Source: an uncultured Oscillospiraceae bacterium
GTDB lineage: Bacteria; Bacillota; Clostridia; Oscillospirales; Acutalibacteraceae
Direction of reading: 5' to 3'
Assembly (NCBI GenBank): GCA_902490145.1
Contig: CABUCT010000008.1
Coordinates: 1-19,431, forward strand
Length of the DNA: 19,431 nt
Shown here in pieces: positions 7,786 to 15,264 of this stretch. Positions within the stretch are counted from its first letter, which is position 1. The number at the start of each line of letters is the position of its first letter. The notes beneath the pieces were generated by a model. It saw nothing but the letters and a program-made list of their open reading frames with translations. It was not told the DNA's origin and ran no database searches. The position numbers and the translations under genes were made by a program.

Positions 7786-10577
7786 TCAGAAACGACCGCT
7801 GCACATCTTGCACAAATATCAGGATGATTTGAATCTGAACCGATGTCATTTGTGTATTTCCAACAACGCTCGCACTTATGACCCGAAGCCTTTGAAACAG
7901 ATATGGATACACCTTCAAATGTTCCCTTGAAGCTGCCTTCTCCGCCCTTTACCAGTTCCATTTCGGAAACAATAAATACGTCTACGAGTTCTTCCTTAAC
8001 CGAATCTATAAAATCATACATGTCTCCATCAGCAAAAACAGTAACCTTTGCTTCCAAAGAAGCACCGATGATCTTAGAATTTCTGGCTTCTTCCAAAGCC
8101 TTTTGAACGTTGTCGCGAAGTGAATGAATCTTTTCCCACTTTTCAACAAATCCTGCCTCGCATTCAAGCCCATAGGCCTTTGGCATGTCATTAAGAATTG
8201 CATGTTCAGCATTTACTGAATCAGTATGACGCATGCTACGCCAAATTTCATCAGAGGTAAAAGCAAGAATAGGAGCAACAAGCAAAGTCAGTGCTTCAAG
8301 AATTCTGTAAATAACAGTCTGAGCAGCACGACGGGTAACGCTGTCGGTTTTTTCAACATAAAGTCTGTCTTTAAGAACATCAAGATAGAAATTGGACATA
8401 TCAACAACGCAGAAATTATGAACTGCATGATATACATTATGATATTCATAATTTTCATATCCATCTGTAACTTCTTCAATAAGTCGATCAAGACGCATCA
8501 TTGCCCAGCGATCGATACTTTCGAGCTTATCATCCGCAACCATATCATTATTCGGATCAAAATCACCAATACATCCAAGAATAAATCTTGCAGTATTGCG
8601 GATTTTTCTGTATCCTTCGGAAAGCTGTTTTAAGATTTCGGGAGAAATACGAATATCAGCATGATAATCGGAAGACGCGACCCAAAGGCGTAATATCTCG
8701 GCACCATATTGTTTCACAATGTCATCGGGATTTATACCATTGCCCAAAGATTTGGACATTTTCCTTCCTTCACCGTCAACGACCCATCCATGAGAAATTA
8801 CGGTTTTATAAGGGGCTTTACCCTCAACTGCAACAGAAGTAAGCATTGAAGACTGAAACCAGCCTCTGTACTGATCTGCACCCTCAAGATATACATCGGC
8901 AGGCCATTTGAGGTAAGGACGATTCTGGCAAACTGCGAAATGGCTTGATCCGGAATCAAACCAAACATCCATAATATCGCGTTCTTTAGTAAATCCCTCA
9001 GTATTTCCGCAATGAGGACATTTAAAACCATCGGGTAGGAAGTCTTTGGCTTCACGTTCGAACCAAGCATTTGTTCCCTCTTTGCCGAAAATTTCTGCAA
9101 CCTTCAGCATTGCAGGTTTATCAATAATTTCCTTTCCGCACTTGTCACAATAAAACACAGGTATCGGAACACCCCATTTTCTTTGACGAGAAATGCACCA
9201 ATCATTACGGTCTCTGATCATTGACTGAAGACGGTCATGACCCCATTCGGGAATCCACTTTACCGAATCAACAGCAGCAATCGCTTCATCTCTGAAATCG
9301 GAAATGGAGCAAAACCACTGACTGGTTGCACGGAAAAGAACCGGCTTTTTACAACGCCAGCAATGCGGATACTGGTGGATAATCTTCTCAATAGCAAAAA
9401 GATTGCCGGTTTCATCAAGATGCTTCGCAATGGCTTTATTTGCCTCATCAGTCGTCAGACCTTCAAACATTCCTGCTTCAGAAGTAAGTACTCCTTTATT
9501 ATTTACCGGTACAGTGATCTCAAGGAAATCATAGTTCTTGCAAACTTCAAAGTCCTCAACACCAAACCCGGGAGCAGTATGAACACAGCCGGTACCGCTT
9601 TCAAGAGTAACGTGATCGCCGACAATAACATGAGATGTACGTTCAATAAAAGGATGAGCGGTTTTCATGCCTTCAAGTTCACTGCCCATAATACGACCGA
9701 TAACTTCATAATCTTCAATTTTAGCAGCTGCCATAGAAGCCTTATAAAGTCCATCAGCCATAACATAATACTCTTTTCCGGCTTTTATGAGACAATATTC
9801 AAATTGTGGACCCACGCATATGGCGACATTTCCGGGAAGAGTCCATGTAGTGGTGGTCCAAATTACAAAATACGTATTTTCAATATCGGCACCCATATCT
9901 TTCAATTTACCGAGATCATCGGTAACTTTGAATTTGACATAAATTGAATGGCAGGGATCCTCTGCATATTCAATTTCAGCCTCGGCGAGTGCAGTATTAC
10001 ATTCGGGGCACCAGTAGACCGGTTTCAGTCCCTTATAAATGTATCCCTTATCTGCCATTTCGGCAAATACTTTTATCTGGGTTTCCTCAAAATCATGCGT
10101 CAAAGTGATATAAGGATTATTCCATTCGCCAATTCCGCCCAAACGTTTAAACTGGTTTCTCTGACCGTCAATATATCCCAAAGCGAAATCGCGGCAAATA
10201 TCGCGAAGCTCAGTGTCAGGAATGGTTGAATCAGCAGTAATTCCGGCCTTTGCACGAGCTTTGAGTTCAGTTGGAAGACCATGTGTATCCCACCCAGGAA
10301 CATACGGGGCTTTAAATCCGGACATATTCTTATAACGTACTATGAAATCCTTCAAAACTTTATTAAGGGCAGTACCCATATGAATATCACCGTTTGCATA
10401 AGGAGGCCCATCATGAAGAACAAAGAGAGGTCTTCCCTCATTCTTTTCAAGCACCTTATCATATACTTTATCATTTTCCCACTCTTCCAGAACCTTTGGT
10501 TCACGCTGCGGGAGACCTGCTCTCATAGGAAAATCGGTAGAAGGCAGGTTAAGTGTCTTATTGTAATCCTGTGGCAT
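7782..10577 (-). CDS. ileS: Isoleucyl-tRNA synthetase
   Basis: This 931-residue class I synthetase charges tRNA-Ile. It has the HIGH-type signature HMGT (66-69, within PPYANGDIHMGTALNK), the editing-domain GTGCVHTAPGFG, KMSKS at 606-610, an anticodon-binding domain, and a C-terminal zinc knuckle with Cys 902, 905, 922 and 925. Length and zinc finger match Bacillus-type IleRS. The fourth HIGH position is Thr rather than His, a tolerated variant in class I enzymes. ATG 10577 follows AAGGGG at 8 bases. It begins 19 bases after divIVA, as in the Bacillus gene order, but there is no room for the T-box leader known upstream of B. subtilis ileS. Expression must therefore come from the upstream operon or a promoter inside divIVA. 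Confidence 0.97.
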   Translation of the reverse strand: MPQDYNKTLNLPSTDFPMRAGLPQREPKVLEEWENDKVYDKVLEKNEGRPLFVLHDGPPYANGDIHMGTALNKVLKDFIVRYKNMSGFKAPYVPGWDTHGLPTELKARAKAGITADSTIPDTELRDICRDFALGYIDGQRNQFKRLGGIGEWNNPYITLTHDFEETQIKVFAEMADKGYIYKGLKPVYWCPECNTALAEAEIEYAEDPCHSIYVKFKVTDDLGKLKDMGADIENTYFVIWTTTTWTLPGNVAICVGPQFEYCLIKAGKEYYVMADGLYKASMAAAKIEDYEVIGRIMGSELEGMKTAHPFIERTSHVIVGDHVTLESGTGCVHTAPGFGVEDFEVCKNYDFLEITVPVNNKGVLTSEAGMFEGLTTDEANKAIAKHLDETGNLFAIEKIIHQYPHCWRCKKPVLFRATSQWFCSISDFRDEAIAAVDSVKWIPEWGHDRLQSMIRDRNDWCISRQRKWGVPIPVFYCDKCGKEIIDKPAMLKVAEIFGKEGTNAWFEREAKDFLPDGFKCPHCGNTEGFTKERDIMDVWFDSGSSHFAVCQNRPYLKWPADVYLEGADQYRGWFQSSMLTSVAVEGKAPYKTVISHGWVVDGEGRKMSKSLGNGINPDDIVKQYGAEILRLWVASSDYHADIRISPEILKQLSEGYRKIRNTARFILGCIGDFDPNNDMVADDKLESIDRWAMMRLDRLIEEVTDGYENYEYHNVYHAVHNFCVVDMSNFYLDVLKDRLYVEKTDSVTRRAAQTVIYRILEALTLLVAPILAFTSDEIWRSMRHTDSVNAEHAILNDMPKAYGLECEAGFVEKWEKIHSLRDNVQKALEEARNSKIIGASLEAKVTVFADGDMYDFIDSVKEELVDVFIVSEMELVKGGEGSFKGTFEGVSISVSKASGHKCERCWKYTNDIGSDSNHPDICARCAAVVSE

Positions 10578-10596
10578 TTGGTTATCCCCTTTTCAA

Positions 10597-11568
10597 TTAT
10601 TTCTTGCGATGAAAGAAACCACTTTTTTTATCGTTATTATTTGATTCAACAGTTTTTTGTTCAGCATTACCTTTCATGTTAAAAGAAAACTGATTTATCT
10701 CCGGCTGCTCTGTGGAATCATCAATCTTAAAGCCCCCGAATATTCCGTTGCTTTCTTCCGCAACTGATTCTTCTTTCGGTTCTTTTCCGGCAGATGAATT
10801 AGACACCGGAGCAGGGATATCCTCAGGTTCAGCAGGAACTTCCGGTTCGTCGGGAATCTCGGACTCAGCTGGATCTATCGGTTCAACAGTAGGTTCAACG
10901 GTTTTTTCCTCTTCAGAAGCTTGCTTTGTGTATGTATTATTCTCTTCCGCATTCTTTACATCAGTTTTCTCAGGTGCAATCTCATTTTTTGAGTTGCGTC
11001 CTCCGTTTTTGATTATTTCAAACTGATCCTTGTACATTTGTATAAGTGCAGAACGAAAATCCAACGCCTGCTTCTTAATAGCTTCAAATCTTTCCAGTTC
11101 TTCGCGGCTTCCTTCTCTTGCCTCGGTGAGCATCCGGCCGGCCTTTTCCTTGGCTTCATTAATAACCTTAGTGGCCTTTTCTTTTGTTTCGTTAACAATG
11201 ATGACAGACTTTTCCTGAGAAGTCTTTAATTTTTCATCTGCTTCTTGTGTTGCATCATCCACTATGGTCTTAGCTTTTGCATTAGCATCAAGCAAAATCT
11301 GCTCTTTTTGGGCATTTGCTTCTCTGATTATTTGTTCAGATGAACGCTGTGCAGTGACAAGTGCTGCACGGATATTATCCTCGTCATCACGATACTCCTG
11401 AACCTTTGCAGCAAGAAGCTCCATTTTTTTGAGAAGAGTTTCATTCTCGTTTGTAAGCTTTTCGATAGTATCAGCAACTTCATCGAGAAAATCATCTATT
11501 TCGTTTACCTTATACCCCCTTGCAGAGCGTGAAAAGGTAGACTCTCTGACATCTTTAACCGTTATCAT
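10597..11568 (-). CDS. divIVA: DivIVA cell-pole / septum scaffold protein
   Basis: This 323-residue coiled-coil protein has the DivIVA N-terminal lipid-binding domain (residues 1-60, with STFSRSARGYKVNEIDDFLDEV). An extended Ala/Glu/Lys-rich coiled coil follows (about 30-190). Next is an acidic Pro/Glu-rich unstructured linker (about 195-260, with repeats such as VEPTVEP and EPEVPAEPE), and the end is SGFFHRKK. DivIVA oligomers recognise curved membrane at septa and poles and recruit partners for division-site placement, cell-wall growth or chromosome anchoring. It is longer than B. subtilis DivIVA (164 residues) because of the linker and tail. The B. subtilis membrane-inserting Phe-Arg pair (F17-R18) is Ala-Arg here (A16-R17). 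ATG 11568 follows GGAGGG. It sits between sepF and ileS, as in Bacillus, although ylmG and ylmH are absent. Confidence 0.92.
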   Translation of the reverse strand: MITVKDVRESTFSRSARGYKVNEIDDFLDEVADTIEKLTNENETLLKKMELLAAKVQEYRDDEDNIRAALVTAQRSSEQIIREANAQKEQILLDANAKAKTIVDDATQEADEKLKTSQEKSVIIVNETKEKATKVINEAKEKAGRMLTEAREGSREELERFEAIKKQALDFRSALIQMYKDQFEIIKNGGRNSKNEIAPEKTDVKNAEENNTYTKQASEEEKTVEPTVEPIDPAESEIPDEPEVPAEPEDIPAPVSNSSAGKEPKEESVAEESNGIFGGFKIDDSTEQPEINQFSFNMKGNAEQKTVESNNNDKKSGFFHRKK

Positions 11569-11609
11569 ATTGTCCCTCCATCAAACCGTAATATCATAAG
11601 ACACAACTA

Positions 11610-12053
11610 TTAATAAAGTCCGCTGCTTTCAAGTTCGTCCATGAGCATATCTCCCATAATACCTACATTATATGGTGTTATGATAAATGTGCTGTTTGCA
11701 ACACGTTTTATAGTCCCGTGATTAGCATATGCAACTCCGCTGAGAAAATCCACAAGGCGTCTTGAAACATCTTTTGGAGTGGATTCAAGATTTAATACAA
11801 CAGTACGTTTGTCATTAAGATGATCGCCGATAGATTGAGCATCAGCAAATTGCTCAGGTTTTACCAAAACAACCTGAAGCTGTGTGGTTGCATGAATGTT
11901 AACAACCTTGTTTTTCTTTCCCGAATTTACAGGTTCTTCATCTCTGGTATAAGAAGCTGAGAAATTATTTTCTGAAGTTTCCGGTGTCTCGTCATAATCA
12001 TAGTCGTCATCGGGTGCATTCATTACCGATTTAATTTTGTCCATAAAGCTCAT
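11610..12053 (-). CDS. sepF: SepF, FtsZ-anchoring cell division protein
   Basis: This 147-residue protein begins with a short amphipathic helix (MSFMDKIKSVM) predicted to bind membrane. An acidic linker follows (residues about 14-45, with DDDYDYDE). The conserved SepF/YlmF domain covers about 50-147, with the VVLVKPEQF block, IGDHLNDKRTVVLNLE, the RRLVDFLSGVAYA helix, and FIITPYNV. SepF forms arcs that bind FtsZ and tether the Z-ring to the membrane, partly redundantly with FtsA. ATG 12053 follows GGAGG at 8 bases. It lies between yggS and divIVA, the usual ylmE-ylmF-divIVA order, which supports co-expression with other septum proteins. Confidence 0.95.
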   Translation of the reverse strand: MSFMDKIKSVMNAPDDDYDYDETPETSENNFSASYTRDEEPVNSGKKNKVVNIHATTQLQVVLVKPEQFADAQSIGDHLNDKRTVVLNLESTPKDVSRRLVDFLSGVAYANHGTIKRVANSTFIITPYNVGIMGDMLMDELESSGLY

Positions 12054-12078
12054 AATTTTTTCCTCCGTTATATTAAAT

Positions 12079-12834
12079 TTAAGTGTAAAGTCGTTTCCCG
12101 AACAGTGCCGAGCCTATACGAACCTGAGTGGCTCCTTCGGCTATTGCCTCGACGTAATCGCCGGACATTCCCATAGAGAGACAACACATATCTATATTAT
12201 CTATTTTTTTATCCCGTATGTCAACAAACAGTTTGTAAATATTCGAAAAAAATTGTCTTGTTTTAGCGGGATCGTCGGAAATCGGAGGAATTGTCATAAG
12301 TCCCTTTACCCTTATTCCCTCTAATTTCGACACTTCATATACAAGTTCTTCGGTTTTTGACGGAGAAATTCCGCTTTTTGAAGCCTCTTCTCCCACATTA
12401 ACCTCTATAAGAATCGGCATTTTTTTGCCGACACTTTTAGCTCGCTTTGATATCTCTTCTGCCAAATGCAGACTTCCCACAGATTCTATCATTGATACTC
12501 TGTCTATTATCTGTGATACCTTATTAGTTTGTAAATGACCTATAAAATGGATCGAATCAGCATCCAGATTTATCTCGTCAGCCTTTGAAAGGAATTCCTG
12601 AACACGGTTCTCTCCTATAAGATTAATACCATTGGAAATTGCATAATTTATAAGCTCGGGTGCAACCGTCTTGGTAGCTGCCAGAATACTTATATCCTCT
12701 GCTTTCCGATTCGACAATTCGGCTGCCTTTTCAATATTTTCACGAATGATCTTTATATTCTCGTCAAAATCCGACTTTTTAGATCTAAAAAAATCGCTAC
12801 TTAACTGTTTTTCCATCATATAAGTCGCTCCCAT
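12079..12834 (-). CDS. YggS/YlmE-family pyridoxal phosphate homeostasis protein
   Basis: This protein of up to 251 residues belongs to the single-domain alanine-racemase-like barrel family that binds pyridoxal 5'-phosphate and balances free B6 vitamers and amino-acid pools. It has no established catalytic activity. Visible are the cofactor lysine K55 in AATKTV, NLIGENRVQEF, HFIGHLQTNK, NVGEEASKSG, and the C-terminal LSMGMSGDYVEAI with VRIGSALFG that binds phosphate. The start is ambiguous. ATG 12834 has GAGGT about 8 bases upstream. ATG 12819 has GGGAG 8 bases upstream and would give 246 residues. Both leave an N-terminal extension relative to typical 220-235 residue homologues. From 12834 the gene overlaps the preceding hlyD-like gene by 38 bases. 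It corresponds to ylmE of the Bacillus cluster. Confidence 0.92.
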   Translation of the reverse strand: MGATYMMEKQLSSDFFRSKKSDFDENIKIIRENIEKAAELSNRKAEDISILAATKTVAPELINYAISNGINLIGENRVQEFLSKADEINLDADSIHFIGHLQTNKVSQIIDRVSMIESVGSLHLAEEISKRAKSVGKKMPILIEVNVGEEASKSGISPSKTEELVYEVSKLEGIRVKGLMTIPPISDDPAKTRQFFSNIYKLFVDIRDKKIDNIDMCCLSMGMSGDYVEAIAEGATQVRIGSALFGKRLYT

Positions 12835-14020
12835 CCACTATTACCTCATCATATATTTTAAGACCTGATGAACTATCAGAATTTACTTTGCAAACAGCAA
12901 ATACCGAATCCGAATAAAGTAATTCAACTGTCTTAAAATCAGCATTTATACCAGAAATTACATATACGCCTGTGACGCCTTCGATTATCCTGACTGCCGA
13001 ACTTTTTACCCGCAGTCCCTGATAAGTATTGACACATACTTCAATTGATTCGATTCGGATGTCTGAAAGATCGGTCTCCATTCGATTGCACTTAAAAGCA
13101 ACCATAGTTTTCTCTGCTGCATAATCGACATTCATAAAAGCAACGCTACATAAAAGCTCATTTGAGGTCATCGTTGGTATGTAAATTTTTATCTCGTCTC
13201 CCAACGACATTTGTTTTATATCTTTATTTTCGAGTACAGCGGCAATATACCACTCATTTCCTGAAATGACCTTTCCCACAGCGTTGCTGCTTTTTGAAAC
13301 TTCGATGTTTTCCACTGCCGAAAGCTCGTCCACTGTCATTTTTTCCAAAGCTTCTACTGTTATCCGGTTTTCATGCCCGTCAACCTGATTTACAAAATAT
13401 CCGGACTTTTGGCATGTGATCTGCGACGGGGTACCCACAATCGACTCAAGTGATGCTTTTTCGGATTTAAGCTGTTCGGTGCTTGATTCAAAACCGGAAA
13501 GCGAGCCTGTGGCGATTTGCTTTTTATTCATACTTTCAAGCAAATCATCACAAGCATCGTCAAATCCGTTGAAACTTCCACTGTCAGCTATATTAAGCAA
13601 ATTATTTATTCTCTCGTTTATCTTGAGGTTAAGAAGCTCGGCACTGACTGCATACTGTTTTCCTGATTCCTGAAGATCTTTGAGTTTTTCAAGAGAACTG
13701 TCTATTTCCGAAATACGGTTTTTAGCATTTGCCTGATCCTCGGTTGAAAAAACCTCGGCTACCACGCTTCCTGCCGCAACCTTACTTCCGTTTTGCTGAC
13801 AGTAGCCTACCACTCCGCCACCATGTTCAGATGCAATTATTTCTTCGTCTCTTACCACATATCCTGTTGCGGATATTTTTTGATTATATGTATACGGAAC
13901 GGCAAATTCGGTCGAAATACCTTTATTTAACACACTATGAAGCTGAAAGCCCATATACAAAAGTACAAGTGCCGATGCAACAATAGATATTATTTTTTTG
14001 GTATTCTTACCCTTTGCCAT
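12797..14020 (-). CDS. HlyD-like membrane-anchored protein of unknown role
   Basis: This 407-residue protein has one N-terminal membrane anchor (about residues 10-27) and an extracytoplasmic body laid out like a membrane-fusion/adaptor protein. It has a barrel and lipoyl-like half-motif (KISATGYVVRDEEII to GSKVAAGSVVAEV, about 48-90), a long helical hairpin (about 95-200), and a returning barrel domain with WYIAAVLENKDIKQMSLGDEI and GLRVKSSAV. The assignment rests on this architecture; overall similarity looks weak. No ABC or RND transporter gene is adjacent, so classical efflux or secretion has no visible partner. It starts 19 bases after hfq, behind AAGGGGA, and runs into yggS, so it is co-expressed with sepF and divIVA. 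A role at the division site or in envelope maintenance is inference from context only. Confidence 0.7.
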   Translation of the reverse strand: MAKGKNTKKIISIVASALVLLYMGFQLHSVLNKGISTEFAVPYTYNQKISATGYVVRDEEIIASEHGGGVVGYCQQNGSKVAAGSVVAEVFSTEDQANAKNRISEIDSSLEKLKDLQESGKQYAVSAELLNLKINERINNLLNIADSGSFNGFDDACDDLLESMNKKQIATGSLSGFESSTEQLKSEKASLESIVGTPSQITCQKSGYFVNQVDGHENRITVEALEKMTVDELSAVENIEVSKSSNAVGKVISGNEWYIAAVLENKDIKQMSLGDEIKIYIPTMTSNELLCSVAFMNVDYAAEKTMVAFKCNRMETDLSDIRIESIEVCVNTYQGLRVKSSAVRIIEGVTGVYVISGINADFKTVELLYSDSVFAVCKVNSDSSSGLKIYDEVIVDGSDLYDGKTVK

Positions 14021-14039
14021 TTTTGTATTTTCCCCTTAT

Positions 14040-14279
14040 TTATTCTTCACAGTTTCCGTTTTCCATAAGCTCGATGTTACGGAACGGTACAATTGTCGAA
14101 ATTGCATGTTTGTAAACCATATTCTGACGTCCATCATTATCAAGTATAACCGTAAAACTGTCAAATCCCTTGACCGTTCCACGGAACTGAAATCCATTAG
14201 TTAAAAAAACAGTGATCGGAATACCCATTTTCCTTGCTTGGTTTAAAAAGCTATCCTGTAAATTTAATTTTGTGTTCAT
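14040..14279 (-). CDS. hfq: RNA chaperone Hfq
   Basis: This 79-residue Sm-like protein forms a ring-shaped hexamer that binds small RNAs and mRNAs. The Sm1 motif is visible in ITVFLTNGFQFRGTVKGFDSF. Sm2 is the near-invariant YKHAIS (56-61) followed by TIVP, which form the proximal U-binding pore. The N-terminus (LQDSFLNQARK) is the usual helix. The C-terminal tail is short and acidic, as in Gram-positive Hfq. Start ATG 14279 has GAGG 8 bases upstream; in-frame codons further upstream overlap miaA and lack Hfq similarity. It follows miaA, as in many bacteria. Its Shine-Dalgarno lies inside a perfect 9-bp inverted repeat that probably controls translation (see 14284-14332). Confidence 0.97.
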   Translation of the reverse strand: MNTKLNLQDSFLNQARKMGIPITVFLTNGFQFRGTVKGFDSFTVILDNDGRQNMVYKHAISTIVPFRNIELMENGNCEE

Positions 14280-14283
14280 TTTG

Positions 14284-14315
14284 TGTTCCTCATTTCTTTT
14301 TTTCTGTGAGGAACA
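14284..14315 (-). promoter_or_regulatory. Hairpin sequestering the hfq ribosome binding site
   Basis: On the - strand, TGTTCCTCA (14315-14307) and TGAGGAACA (14292-14284) form a perfect 9-bp stem. The loop of 14 bases is A-rich (14293-14306). The hfq Shine-Dalgarno GAGG (14291-14288) lies entirely in the downstream arm, so this fold would block hfq initiation. The upstream arm starts 6 bases after the miaA stop codon, where a terminating ribosome would cover it. Confidence 0.65.
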
Positions 14316-14332
14316 GTATATCACACTATTCC
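14310..14332 (-). promoter_or_regulatory. Competing hairpin around the miaA stop codon
   Basis: GGAATAG (14332-14326) pairs with CTGTTCC (14316-14310) over 7 bp with one G-U pair. The 9-base loop contains the miaA TGA. Its downstream arm shares 14310-14315 with the hfq-blocking stem, so the two folds exclude each other. No U-run follows, so it is not a terminator. Confidence 0.45.
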
Positions 14333-15259
14333 ATATTTTTCCATAATATTTTCGGCGTATTTCAAAATATTTTCTCGACAAAGTTCGTCAAGAAAAATCC
14401 AATTTATTCGCTCGTCGCGGCGAAACCACGTTAACTGCCGCTTGGCATATCTTCGTGTTTCCTGCTTTATTTTTTCTGTTGCATCGCAAAGAGTGGTTTG
14501 ACCGTTAAAATAGGGTTTTAATTCCTTGATTCCGATTGCCTGCATTCCCGTTCCGCCACGGTCACAACTTATAACTCTTTCGGCTTCTTCCAAAAGACCG
14601 TTTTCCATCATTCTATCTACTCGAAGATTTATTCGGTTATAAAGCTTTTGCCGATCACGAAAGTTAAGACCAATAACACATGGATCATACACAGACGGCT
14701 CCATCCTCGATTTATTCCTTTGATAAGTAAGAGTTTTCCCTGTACTATAATAAACTTCAAGACCTCTTAATATCCTTTTTTGATCGTTTGGGTTTATTCT
14801 TTCCGCTGACTTTGGATCAATTCTCAAAAGTTCATCATAAAGAGTTTTGAGGCCTTCGCTTTCCACCCTTGAAAGTAAATCTTGCCTGACTTTTTTATTA
14901 AAACCTTCGGGCAAAAATTTTATGTTATCTATAAGTGCGGAATAATAAAAACCCGTTCCGCCGACAAGTACCGGAAGTTTTCCCCGATCTGATATATCTT
15001 GAATTATTGAAGATGCAGCCTCGGTATATTGTGAAACTGAAAAATTTTCTCCCTGCTTTGCAATTCCCAGCATGTGATGAGGTATTCCCTTCATTTCGTC
15101 ATCAGTAGGCATTGCGGTCGCTATTGGTGCAAAATCATATATTTGCATTGAATCGAATGAGACAACCTCTCCATTAAACTTTTCAGCTATCATTACGGCA
15201 AGATCGGTTTTTCCGCTGGCAGTCGGTCCAACTACTGCCACAAGTTTTATTTTTGACAT
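14321..15259 (-). CDS. miaA: tRNA dimethylallyltransferase
   Basis: This 312-residue enzyme transfers a dimethylallyl group to N6 of A37 in tRNAs that read codons starting with U. The P-loop GPTASGKT is at residues 11-18. The family signatures DSMQIY, GGTGFYYSAL and the C-terminal KQETRRYAKRQLTWFRRDERI are all present. The usual GTAKP segment after DSMQIY reads ATAMPT here, a local divergence. ATG 15259 lies 5 bases after mutL, with a weak AGGGTG upstream that overlaps the mutL end. The order mutL-miaA-hfq is old and also found in Proteobacteria. Its stop codon sits in the loop of a hairpin linked to hfq translation. Confidence 0.96.
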   Translation of the reverse strand: MSKIKLVAVVGPTASGKTDLAVMIAEKFNGEVVSFDSMQIYDFAPIATAMPTDDEMKGIPHHMLGIAKQGENFSVSQYTEAASSIIQDISDRGKLPVLVGGTGFYYSALIDNIKFLPEGFNKKVRQDLLSRVESEGLKTLYDELLRIDPKSAERINPNDQKRILRGLEVYYSTGKTLTYQRNKSRMEPSVYDPCVIGLNFRDRQKLYNRINLRVDRMMENGLLEEAERVISCDRGGTGMQAIGIKELKPYFNGQTTLCDATEKIKQETRRYAKRQLTWFRRDERINWIFLDELCRENILKYAENIMEKYGIV

Positions 15260-15264
15260 AATAT

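Noticed and set aside
9237..9947. 236-codon open frame on the + strand
   Set aside because: It lies wholly opposite ileS, has no recognisable domains or ribosome binding site, and reflects the codon bias of the - strand gene. The same applies to 8226-8633, 10281-10682, 4424-4858 and 18313-18741.
12797..12834. Frameshift between the HlyD-like gene and yggS
   Set aside because: The overlap involves two unrelated proteins, each with its own complete fold and start signal. It is an ordinary gene overlap in an operon.
14310..14332. Transcription terminator after miaA
   Set aside because: The hairpin is only 7 bp and is followed by an A-rich stretch, not a U-run.
14280..14381. Extended Hfq N-terminus (34 extra residues)
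   Set aside because: It is inside miaA coding sequence and the hairpin region, without family similarity. ATG 14279 has a well-spaced GAGG.
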